This document shows, one piece after another, positions 44,369-54,272 of a stretch of 64,000 nt of DNA (position 1 is the stretch's first letter; every line of letters starts with the position of its first letter). The notes under the pieces were generated by a model. It did no database searches, was not told the DNA's origin, and was given only the letters and a program-made list of their open reading frames with translations. The DNA lies in the NCBI GenBank assembly GCA_030323885.1, contig CM059194.1:31599367-31663366 (forward strand). Direction: 5' to 3'. Source of the stretch: Branchipolynoe longqiensis (taxonomy: Eukaryota > Annelida > Polychaeta > Phyllodocida > Polynoidae). The translations under genes were made by a program, and so were the position numbers.

Positions 44369-44530
44369 AACCAATCAGAGCTGTTCTTTTCGATTGCAAA
44401 TGGCTGCCCTCTATGGGGGCAGCCATTTGCAATGAAAATGAACAGCTCTGATTGGTTCTTTTCAATTGCAAATGGCCACCCCCATACAGGGCAGCCATTT
44501 GCAATGGCAGAGAACAGTTCTGATTGGCTG
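44369..44530. promoter_or_regulatory. CCAAT-box hairpin array
   Basis: AACCAATCAGAGCTGTTC (44369 on) pairs with GAACAGCTCTGATTGGTT (to 44457) in 41-bp arms around a 7-base loop. A third copy (CTGATTGGCT at 44520) and two more ATTGCAAATGGC / GCCATTTGCAAT pairs follow. The three CCAAT boxes fit the NF-Y consensus. With the NRF1-like site 440 bp away this could be a promoter, but it may equally be an inverted-repeat relic. Confidence 0.4.
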
Positions 44531-44958
44531 AAACCACTGAAGCCATTTGACATCCTCTTTGCATTCGAAAACCTATTTCACTGTGCAGGTGGGCGGAGCC
44601 TAAACTTTGCGGATGGAAAGGTCCCAGTCGAATGCCTCCAATGTCCTTGGCGATGCAGCAGAGGTCATTCGCTCATTGGTAGGTAGATGCCTGTCTGTTT
44701 GACAGATGGCACCAGTCTGGCGTTCGGCAACCAGACGTCATTTTTTATATCCGACCCAAACGGTGTACTAAACAAACACTTCGGATGCGCAACTGTTTAT
44801 TTGTTTTTGTTCCCAGACTCCCCCCTCCTCCCTCCCCTACCCCTCTGTAATGTCAAATGGTTTGGTCAGGCTCTGGAGGGTGGAAGTTGAGTTGGCTATC
44901 TCACCTTGTTTATCGAAGAGTGCGCCGGTCCCAAAATCTAGGTTACTATATGAAGACG

Positions 44959-44968
44959 GCGCATGCGC
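44959..44968. promoter_or_regulatory. NRF1-like palindrome
   Basis: GCGCATGCGC within GACGGCGCATGCGCAAAA matches the NRF1 core. The region 44530-45077 around it is otherwise unassigned; short ORFs lack motifs. Confidence 0.35.
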
Positions 44969-45077
44969 AAAAGGCGTCATCAGAATGTGTGAAAAGTAGG
45001 TCAAGCGTCTACCTCCGAGCAGAGTGATGCTGTTACGTAACGAACGAAAGGCAGACAACTATTTGGGACGTTACCGG

Positions 45078-45400
45078 ACGTGGTGACCGAATCGGTAGAG
45101 CGATGGCTTCCCTTGCGAAAGGTTGGGAGTTCGAATCCCAGCTGAGTTAAAGCAATGACTTATAAAATTGATACTTGTCATCATCTAGCCTGGCGCTCGG
45201 CATGAATAGGACAGGACAAGGACTGCATGTTAGATCAGTGTTGGGATAATGTGACTGAGAGGGATATCGGGTCATGGTGATGGTGGCCTAGTTTCTCTGT
45301 GGGGCAGCACTATAAAGTCACCATTAATGTGCACTATCCTGATATGACCTTAGATATTTGGGTGTAAAGCAACAACAAACAATCAAACATTTGGGACGTC
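45078..45400 (+). mobile_element. SINE-1
   Basis: Head GACCGAATCGGTAGAGCG, B box GAGTTCGAATCCCAGC, body with small deletions, tail CAACAACAAACAATC. Confidence 0.8.
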
Positions 45401-45537
45401 TATTCCCTGACGCCATTCGTAAATAGGTCACGTCCTGATCTCGTCTTAAACTCGCTATTCCCAGTTCAGACTGCAGACGTAGTTTTGGCAGGGGTTCCTT
45501 GATGCTATTCGTAAATAGGTCATGTACGGATCTCGTC

Positions 45538-46131
45538 TTAAGCCGTGTTCACACGGGGAAAATGTAAAGCGATTTAGACAAGGCGAATCATATGAATCGA
45601 TTTAGGCGCCCGTTCACACAGGCAGTACTTGGGCCTGAAATCGATATCAGCGCATGAGCAAGTCCAGTCTGACCAGCGCCAGTTTTCGGTTAGGCGACGT
45701 CACCACAAGAGAGTGGGTTCGACCTAGATATGTATGTACTGAATCGTATTGGTTTGGAACAGTCAAAACTTCTGCTGGGCAGTGAAACCCTAAAAATAAA
45801 TGATGAAAAAAATATCTGTGCACAGCTAGCAGTTTCATAGAGCAAATTTACCGGAAAGTCAATACACTCAGGTCTCGACTGTCATGTCCTTAATCCGCCT
45901 CAAGTAAGTCGGTTGCGTTCACACTGGCAAAATAAATCGCTTCACAGAAATCGACTCACGTAATCGACCTCCACGTAATCGACCTCCACATGTGGTTTAC
46001 AGTATCCGGATCACAGAAATCGATTCAGCCTAAATCTGCCTCATGCGCCCGTTCACACGCGAAATGTAACCCGAACTATACAAGTCGATTTCTACGAATC
46101 GATTTACATCGCCCATGTGAACACGGCTTAA
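45538..46131. mobile_element. TTAA-flanked TIR transposon (family TTAA-2)
   Basis: Ends GCCGTGTTCACACGGGG and, inverted, GCCGTGTTCACATGGGC lie inside TTAA (45538-45541 and 46128-46131). Interior has repeated CGATT/AATCGA words and a second GTTCACAC block. A 46-bp direct repeat outside (45405-45450 and 45499-45540) supplies an unoccupied version of the target: CTCGTCTTAAACTC. No ORF. TTAA use fits piggyBac or Kolobok. Confidence 0.85.
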
Positions 46132-46149
46132 ACTCTCTGTGACACCAAA

Positions 46150-46475
46150 TGCAGGCTTCCCAAGTTGAAGGTCGTGGGTTCGAATTCCAGCCAAATCAAA
46201 CCAATGGCTTATAAAAATTGATGCCTGCCACGACGTAAGTCCTGAGACTTGGGATTACTAGGATACGGAAAGGTCTAGGTTAACATGACTGAGTGGGATA
46301 TTGAGCTATTGTGCCTGCAGGAATCTCCCAGAGGGACAACAAGCATTATGAAGTCACCATCAGTGCACACGGTCACAAGCTGGAATTGGTCCAGGATATG
46401 ACCTTGGATATTGTCAGGATGTAAGATTCCAAACAAATAGTCATGCCGAGTTGCAGGCAAGTGTCACTGGCAAGC
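46150..46475 (+). mobile_element. SINE-1 divergent subfamily
   Basis: B box GGGTTCGAATTCCAGCC, body variant ATTGGTCCAGGATATGACCT, end GTCATGCCGAGTTGCAGGCA, as in the copy at 38181-38450. Confidence 0.7.
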
Positions 46476-46486
46476 CTTCAGCTTAC

Positions 46487-46722
46487 ACTGCCTCGGACCT
46501 CCCCTCACACCCTCCCGCGTGGCAAGTGGGCGCCGTGCACACTCGACCACGTCCGGCAGTGGCACACCGGAATGCGGGGGTTGGTCAACTGGGTCGTGTG
46601 GCCGCTGGTTGGTGGCGAGTGTTTGTGGGACGCTGGGGGTGGGGGTGCGGGTGGGGGTGGCTTTCAGTGGTTGTAGCGTTTCCTCGTACTTATAAGCCGG
46701 TATGCTTGCTTTGCCGGTCATG
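46487..46722 (-). other. candidate coding exon (minus strand), product unknown
   Basis: On the minus strand CTTCCTGACTCTGTTGGCCAG (acceptor-like) precedes an open stretch ending at CAGT followed by GTAAGC (good donor). The frame reads TGKASIPAYKYEETLQPLK and a Pro/Thr-rich continuation. No domain recognised. If the donor is not used the frame stops in the adjacent SINE. Confidence is low because Pro/Thr richness can be compositional. Confidence 0.3.
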
Positions 46723-46754
46723 CTGGCCAACAGAGTCAGGAAGCCAGGCGGGCT

Positions 46755-48440
46755 GACCCCCAGCCACTCACCCCACCCCCGCCCCTACACCACTAAGCCT
46801 ACACCACGCTTACATCTAGACACCACTATCACACACACTCCTCACATCCACTCACCACTATCACCCACACACCACAATCATATCTAGACACCACTACCAC
46901 CACCCTCACCCCTTCACCACCTAGCCTACAAGACGCTCATATATAAAACACAACTACCACTCCAACACTCATATCCACTCACCACCACCACACATACATT
47001 CACACACACCACTATCACCACCCCCATACACACCACCACGCCCACACCACACTCACATCTAGATACTACTACCACACACACCCCTCACATCCACTCACCA
47101 CTATCACCCACACACCACATTCACAACTAGACACCACTACCACACACACATTCACACACACCACCACCACACCCACACCACACTCACATCTAGATACTAC
47201 TGCCACACACACTCCTCACATCCACTCACCACTATCACCCACACACCACACTCACATCTAGACACCACTACCACCACCCCCACCCTTACACCACTAAGCC
47301 TACAACACACTCATATATAAAACACCACTACCACTCCCACTCACATCCACTCACCACTACCACTCACACATTCACACACACCACTACCACACACACATTC
47401 ACACACACCACTACCACACACACATTCACACACACACACCACTAACACACACACATTCACACACACCACTACCACTCACACATTCACACACACACCACTA
47501 CCACACACACATTCACACACACCACTACCACACACACATTCACACACACCGCTACCACACACACATTCACACACACCACTACCACACACACATTCACACA
47601 CACCACTACCACACACACATTCACACACCACTACCACACACACATGCACACACACCACTACCACACATACATTCACACACCACCACCATGCCCACACCAC
47701 ACTCACATCTAGACACCACTACCACACACACTCCTCACATCCACTCACTACTATCACCCACACATCACACTCACAACTAAGTACCACTACCACCACTACC
47801 ACCACCCACTCCCTTACAACACTAAGCCTACAACACACACATTCACACACACCACTACGACCACCCCCACACACACGCCCCCGCCCACACCACACTCACA
47901 TCTAGACATTACTACCACGCACACATTCACACTCACATCTAGACACCACTACCACACACACTTTCACACACACAACTACCACCACCACCCCATACACCAC
48001 CACGCCCACACCACCCTCACATCTAGATACTACTACCATCCACACACCCACACTCACATCTAGACACCACTCTCACACACACCAGTACCACCCCCACACT
48101 CACCCCACTCCCACATCACCACGCCCTCACATACATACCCACCCACACCACAATTACCACATCCAACACTACCACCACACATACTCACCCAAACCACTAC
48201 AACCGTACATTCACACCACACGCACGCCACCACAACCACACACCCACCCACATTACTACCACCCACATACACCCATACATACCCACATACCTACACTATC
48301 ACCACACCCACCACTAGTACCACACACACAATACTTACACCACACACACACGCCCACACCACCCTGACCGTACATCCACACCACAATGCCCTCGGCCACC
48401 ATGATCACCCCACCATACTCACCACATACGCACACCACCA
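46755..48440. repeat. CA-rich tract (CCACTACCACACACACATTCA words), 1.7 kb
   Basis: Degenerate tandem words of 24-30 bp such as CACCACTACCACACACACAT, plus TCACATCTAGACACCACTAC blocks. No gene. Confidence 0.9.
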
Positions 48441-48444
48441 CCAG

Positions 48445-48773
48445 CACAATAGGGGTGAATTACAGGTGGTGATTCCAGTGTGCAATGTCTATCCATATTG
48501 GTGTAAAGTTGGGAAATTTGGAGAGAATGCAAAAAAAACACTAAATGGCGATCACAGAAAGCTTTAGATTTAACTTTTAAAATATATTAATCGAGATTAT
48601 TTCATCAATTATTTATAAGAAGAGGAGTGTGCTATGATAGAAAAGTACTTGACAAATATATTTAGCATATTAAATTACAAAATCATGTGGTTATTTCTAT
48701 AATCCACCCTTCATACACTATTTCTTATGGGTTGTTCAGCAGCAGTGGCACAGAGGCAGTGTTGCGGGAGTAG
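48445..48773. other. no gene recognised
   Basis: AT-rich, apparently unique. Confidence 0.4.
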
Positions 48774-48882
48774 TTGGTTGGTTGTTGGGAGTTTCATGTC
48801 CTGGCAACATCTAAGGTTATATCAGGATAGGTACTGACTTGTGACAGTGCACACTCATGGCAACTTTATAGTGCTGTCCCAC
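48774..48882 (-). mobile_element. SINE-1 3' fragment
   Basis: Inverted tail and conserved block; cut at GTGCTGTCCCA, where foldback sequence begins. Confidence 0.7.
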
Positions 48883-49186
48883 AGTTTTCATTCGACAATA
48901 TGAATAACGCCACCGATGTAGTGGCGGCATTAATATCGCTTCGAGTTTAGGGTTAATTTGATCAAATTTCACTTTTTGAGTATGTAATTCTGTCAAATAT
49001 GATAGCATTGAATAGATTTGGGCCTAATCGATACCTAAATCTATAAATAACTGCTAGGTTAGCTAACACCACTGTGCTTTGGCTCCGTACATACCCCGTG
49101 ACCCATTTTGGAAGACCAGCGTTAGCTACCCCGGCAGCCGCCCTTAACACCGGAGCCAATAAAAAGTTGTTCATACATATGGCCCC
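48883..49186. mobile_element. foldback element (family D), right half
   Basis: Starts in the core (TTCGACAATATGAAT) and ends in CATACATATGGCCCC. Confidence 0.7.
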
Positions 49187-49188
49187 AA

Positions 49189-49869
49189 GGGGGCCATATG
49201 TATGAACAACTTATTATCGGCTCTGGTGTTAAGGGCCACCACTGGGTTAGCTAACACCAGTTTTGGGAAATGGGTCACGGGATATGTATGGGGCCAAAGC
49301 ATGGTGGCGTTAGCTAACCTATCTGTTATTTATAGATTTGGGGAACCCCTCTGAGCCTGTTCCCGGCGAGCACCGCTATTTCACAATATAGTTAATATCG
49401 GTTCGATTATTGGTTTAATTTGACCAAAATTCAGTGGCAGCGTTAATATCGGTTCGATTTCTGGTTTAATTTAATCAAATTTAATGTTTCTAGACCGCTA
49501 TTTACCAATATCGCCGCCGATTCGCCCGGTGGCGGCGGCGGCGATTTGTTTTGTTTATATTCGACAGTATGAATATCACCGCCGATGTAGCTGCGGCGTT
49601 AATATCGGTTCGATTTTTGGTTTATTTTGACCAAATTTCACTTTTTTCTATGTTATTCTGTTAAATATGATAGCATTGAATAGATTTGGGCCTAATCGCG
49701 ACCTAACACCGCCCCTAAACTTGCTACCTAGTGCTGTTAGTGTTCGGGACGTTAAACTCGTGGTGTTTTCGTAACACCGCTCCATACATACTGACTTTTC
49801 GCCGCTAACCTAGAAATCCCATCCAAAACCAGTTTTGGCTTGCTAACACCATCCTATGCATATGGCCCC
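49189..49869. mobile_element. foldback element (family D), copy 4
   Basis: Ends GGGGCCATATGTATGA and, at the right, GCATATGGCCCC; GCC-rich palindromic core near 49510-49560. It abuts the half copy with only two bases between, so one inserted beside or into the other. The left half of the core is partly duplicated (TTAATATCGGTTCGATT twice). Confidence 0.75.
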
Positions 49870-50149
49870 AGGGTTCGCGAAACACACACACTGACCCCTG
49901 AAATGAGTAGACTTTGGACTGTGGACTGGGCAAGATGTAAAATAGTTCATGCTTATTGAGGACAGCTGACTTATTAATACAGCAGGATGAAGGTTTGCCA
50001 AAAGATATAGAAGTTCTCAGGATTCTTCGATGAGCTATCTATATGTGAAGAGGTCAGGTGCAAAAACCGACAAACACCATCCAGATCAAAATGATTCCAT
50101 GACTACCAGGTTTGAACTGAAGCTGCCATCATTCCAGTAAAAAAAAATT
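49870..50149. other. no gene recognised
   Basis: Apparently unique sequence. Confidence 0.35.
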
Positions 50150-50466
50150 TGTTTTTTGTTTTTTGGTCCATTAGTTGTTTAAGCAGGGGAAATTTCAGTC
50201 ATAGACGACTGGTCTTCCTCATTCCACTGCTGGTCGATAGAAAGCCCGGGCCTACACTTTTACCGACCCAAGGGATTTTTAACCTCCCACACCACATAGA
50301 CATGGTATGAGAGCAACCGGCCTTTGATGACGCTGTAAGTTATACACAGCGGTGGAAATCCAAATTCGCAGAGCTGGGGGCATGGGGAATCGAACCGCCG
50401 ACCCTCAGATTAGGAGTCTGACCTAGAGAAAAGTCAGACACTCTAACCACTCCGCCACAGAGAACA
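50150..50466 (-). mobile_element. SINE-3, tRNA-headed with long variable arm
   Basis: On the minus strand the head reads GTGGCGGAGTGGTTAGAG (A box), an anticodon-arm-like GTCTGAC...GTCAGAC stem, and GGCGGTTCGATTCCCC (B box), as in class II tRNAs (Ser/Leu type). The body runs to a T-rich inverted tail. A tail fragment recurs at 52059-52130. Confidence 0.65.
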
Positions 50467-50753
50467 CCACTTCAATCATTTTTTTCACAGAATCTGACAT
50501 ATCCCCGATATAATGCAATACCCAATATGAAATTAATAGACAGGAAAGCACAGCAAATCCCATCTGGGAGAAAACAGCTCAAATGGATTTGTCAGGTTTT
50601 GTGCCTGTTTTTCGTGTGATTTTGTGGGTGTTTTTTTTTTAATTATTAAACCCTGTAGGTAATGGTAAGGCACATTCTGAAGCCAGCCCTGTTATTGACA
50701 CACACATGCGTGAATGTGGTTGGAAAGTCTTTCCTTAGAAAGAGATGAATGTG
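50467..50753. other. no gene recognised
   Basis: Apparently unique AT-rich DNA. Confidence 0.35.
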
Positions 50754-51003
50754 CTTGTTTGTTTGTTGGACCGACTTGTAACAACAATTGTATAGTGCTT
50801 CTGGCACCATGACCTAATATCCCACTCAGTCACATTATCCTGATACTGAGAAAACAAGTATTTGCAATACCCTATTAAAGTTGACCACCAGGCTAGATGG
50901 TGACAAGTATTAATTTTGTAAGTGATCGTTTTGAGTCAGACTGGGGTTCGAACCCACGACCTCCAACCATCGGGCTTACCGATTCAGCCATCCCGTCGGG
51001 TAC
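50754..51003 (-). mobile_element. SINE-1 with deletions
   Basis: Tail GTTTGTTTGTTGG, body, inverted B box GGGGTTCGAACCCACGAC, end CAGCCATCCCGTCGGG. The conserved tail block is missing. Confidence 0.7.
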
Positions 51004-51061
51004 CAGCAGCGTATAGATCTACACATCTCCTTACTCAGCGGAGGTAGGGGAGGTAGGGAAC

Positions 51062-51397
51062 CAGACTGGATGGCCGAATGAGTTGAGCATCCGTCTCCCG
51101 TTTTGATAGATCATGGGATTTGAAACAATGGATTCTAACCCTGGTTGAGTCAAACCAACAAAATTATACTTGTCGCTTCCTCGCCAGGCACTCAGCATTA
51201 TTAGGATAGGGCAAGGACTGGTTGGCTCAGTGTTAGGAGAATATGAGTGAGTGGGATATCAGGTCATGTTGCTGTCGGTCTGGTCTCCCAGTTGGGCAGC
51301 ACTATAAAGTCGCCATGAGTGCGCACTGTCACAAGGCGGTACCCATCATGATATTACCTTAGATGTTGCCAGGACGTAAAGCTCCAACAACCAACCT
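51062..51397 (+). mobile_element. SINE-1
   Basis: Head GGATGGCCGAATGAGTTGAG, full body, tail block TTAGATGTTGCCAGGACGTA, tail CCAACAACCAACC. Confidence 0.8.
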
Positions 51398-52058
51398 TAC
51401 TTCAAAGCTCGGCGGGGGGTACAGGAGGTGAATATGTGTGTGTGCGGGTGCAAGGGGTAGAGGATGGGGTGGGGGTGGAGGTTTACTGAGCCTACACCGG
51501 AAATACCTTAATGTAGACTTCACGAGCCCTCCTCCACTCCCACAGCCAGACACAGCCTTATCGAGCCTGCCTGCTAATGGCGGCTCGGCACGTGTTCTAC
51601 CCAGCATGCAACAGCAAGTAGCACTCGCCTGAAGCAATGTGTGCACAAAGGGTTACTTACCCCTTAAAGTCAAGGAGGAGTGCGGTTATTGCAACTGCGA
51701 TCCAGTGTCATATATATGCAGATATAGCACAAGTAGTGTTCTGGTGACATGCATATATCTTACAGTATCATGTATGCCAATAAGGATCTTTGTCATGTTT
51801 TTGGTTAAATTTATTGCAACTGCTATAGCAATTCAGTGTCATATATGCACAAGAAACCAAAGTATACTGGTGATATACATTTCTATGCTATATTATATAT
51901 ATATTATACATATTATATATATTATATATATCATACATATTATACATATTATACATATTATATACATATTATACATATTTTACATATTATATATATTATA
52001 TACATTATATATAATATATATTATATATATATTATATATATTATATATATTATATATA
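51398..52058. other. unassigned, then AT microsatellite
   Basis: Unique-looking to about 51880, then TATTATATATATTAT words to 52058. The minus-strand Pro-rich frame at 51359-51646 overlaps a SINE end and is not accepted as a gene. Confidence 0.4.
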
Positions 52059-52283
52059 TATTTTTTGTACATTAGTTGTTTAAGCGGGGGGAAATTTCAG
52101 TCGCAGATGACTGGTCTTTCTCATTCCACTGCTCCTTGCCCTATCCTAGTAATGCCGAACATCTGGCTAGGAAGTGACAAGTATCAATGTTTAAGTCATT
52201 GGTTTGACTCGACCAGGATTCGATCCCACGATCTACCAACACGGGAGATGGACGCTCTAACTCATTCAGCCATCCCATCTAGT
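52059..52283 (-). mobile_element. chimeric SINE: SINE-3 tail joined to SINE-1 head
   Basis: 52059-52130 matches the SINE-3 end (GTACATTAGTTGTTTAAGCG), and at 52131 the sequence switches to inverted SINE-1 body and head (ending CAGCCATCCCATCTAG). AT microsatellite on both sides (52284-52420 continues it). Confidence 0.7.
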
Positions 52284-52589
52284 TGACATATTATATATAT
52301 TATATATATTATATATATTATATATATTATATATATTATATATATTTTATATATAATATGTATTATATGTATTATATGTATTATATGTATTATATATATT
52401 ATATATATTATATATAATGACATTAGAGTGTCATGGATGCCTAAGAGGATTGGGGGGAGGGAATTAATTATTCTGCTGAATAGGTTCTTTTATCAGCCCT
52501 GAAGCGTTAGTCTTCTGGCATACTATTTTATTTCTTGGTATATAATATAGTTTCTCGTCACCACCAAACTGCCCTCTGATGGCAGTGGC

Positions 52590-52710
52590 TGTAATATACA
52601 AGTACAGTGCGTATATAGAGTGACCAGGTAAATGATGTCACGAGTTCGCGGATAGAATAAACACTCACACACTGGATGTTGAAGCGTTGACTTGTCTTTC
52701 ATACACTACA
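52590..52710 (+). repeat. 5' LTR
   Basis: Begins TGTAATATAC, ends CATACACTACA. It holds AATAAA (a possible poly(A) signal). Differs from the 3' LTR at two positions by eye. Confidence 0.9.
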
Positions 52711-52756
52711 TGGTGTCAGATTGTGAATCTGAACAACACGCGCCCAGAACTTCGCA

Positions 52757-53860
52757 ATGGCGCTATCAGCTCTGAAGCCGCCTTTACCATTGAGCCTATA
52801 AGGAAATTTGGTGATGAACTGGCGTGCTTGGTATTGTCATGGGGGTGATGAAAATGGGAAATACTGTGCCTAGAGCGGGACTCGAACCCACATGTCTTTG
52901 CATTCCGGGCCAGTGTGCTAACCATTACACCACCTAGGCTCCCTGATATCAACACACTCCCCACGCCTACCTGTCTATGTGGTTACTTGCCTGAGAGGTC
53001 AGTGCAGACCACTACAGTATCGTGCATACCAAATTTACAGTGTCGCATCGGGAGCTGCGAGTAAAACTGAACGGATTCAGTGCTGCGTATTTCTGCATGT
53101 GGCGGGGCAGGAAGCGCAGAAGCTACATATGACGTTTAAGATGACTGATGCACAAACAGACAAGATCGAGCCGCTGGTGAAATGTTTGGAGGATTATTGC
53201 ATTGGAAAGACCAACATAACGGTGGTCCGTTATGATTTCAACTCGTTAAACCAAACGACAGAGTCTATGGATACGTACATCCGAGAATTAAAACACCGAA
53301 TTTCATATTGCGACTACTCTGAGATGGAAGACGCGTTGCTATGCGACCGTTTGGTGTGCGGTGTAAAAGAGACGAAGCTACGCGATAAGTTGTTGCAAAC
53401 ACCGAATCTGACATTGGACAGGTGTTTGGAGATGTGTCGATTAAGTGAGAACTCGCATGCACAACTGCACTCGGGGGAAAATAAAAATACGGAGGAACAA
53501 GTGGCCACCGTAACCAGACAGCGAGGAAACTACACTTCACAAGCGAGGCAGACGTCATCGATGCCGCATGTGCGGGGTTGGCAAGACCGGAGAACGCGCT
53601 CTTCTACACCTCGTGCGAACTGTCCGCGATGCAGATACCAACATGGAAATACCACTTGCCCAGCAGCTGACAAACAATGTTTACAATGTAACCGTTATGG
53701 ACATTTTCAGCGAGTAGGTAGGTCACGACGCACGGGTCGCGCCCAAGTGGACGAATTGTATACAAAAGAGGGCGTTACTGAAGAAGACAACCGGGACGAC
53801 GAACATGATTTGTTCGTTGGGGAGATAACCGGAGAAGCAACGAGCAGCAGCAGTTTATGA
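52757..53860 (+). pseudogene. gag, interrupted by a SINE
   Basis: Gag forms the particle and binds element RNA. The frame starts at ATG 52757 and has a TAA at 52799. An inverted SINE-2 sits at about 52822-53022; matching gag sequence resumes after it in the same frame (YSVASGAASKTERIQ). The C-terminus has a Cys/His cluster (CPRCRYQHGNTTC then CLQCNRYGH) in which the last knuckle Cys position is Gly. The frame ends at TGA 53858-53860, and the protease frame continues in the same phase. Confidence 0.85.
52822..53022 (-). mobile_element. SINE-2 inserted in gag
   Basis: Inverted B box GGGACTCGAACCCACATG, A-box side CCATTACACCACCTAGG, leader AGGTCAGTGCAGACCACTAC. Short similar words CGTGCTT and CGTGCAT at the two borders are a plausible target duplication. 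Confidence 0.75.
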
Positions 53861-53863
53861 TAC

Positions 53864-54272
53864 GTGGATTACAACTTGCAGACCATCCCTGTCAAATTTA
53901 AACTGGACATTGGGTCCCAAGCTAACATTGTGCCCCGTTATATCTACAATGCTCTGAAAAACACTGTCTTAGCACCTTCGAAATGCTGTCTCATCACGTA
54001 CTCAGGTGATCGCATACATCCTGAGGGTGAAGCAGAAATCATCGTCGGAGGGGTACCATTAAAGTTCCAAGTCACCATACGGGGAACACCAATATTGGGA
54101 AAAGAGGCATGCATAAAACTGCAACTGATCCAATGAGTAGGCGAGTTCACCATCCGGACTAAGGAGGCAACTACGGCCAGGCAGACAGCAGAACAGTTGG
54201 TGGAGAAATATTCGGACATATTCACTGGTTTAGGGACTATTAAAAGTAATGCAAAAATACATATTGATTTAA
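53864..54272 (+). pseudogene. aspartic protease region
   Basis: Retropepsin-like domain that would cut the Gag-Pol precursor. The active-site segment reads FKLDIGSQANIVP: the usual DTG/DSG triplet is DIG. GTPILGK matches the second conserved (flap/ILG) region. A stop at 54134-54136 splits it from the linker to RT (LVEKYSDIFTGLG), which stays in the same frame to about 54270. Confidence 0.8.

Noticed and set aside
45090..45160. tRNA genes at SINE heads (also at 4740, 9000, 13760, 26010)
   Set aside because: A and B boxes are present but each is fused to the same body and tail; no proper cloverleaf could be assigned.
50392..50466. Functional tRNA-Ser/Leu gene on the minus strand
   Set aside because: It continues into a SINE body with a tail, pairing in the acceptor region is not convincing, and a second copy of the tail exists.
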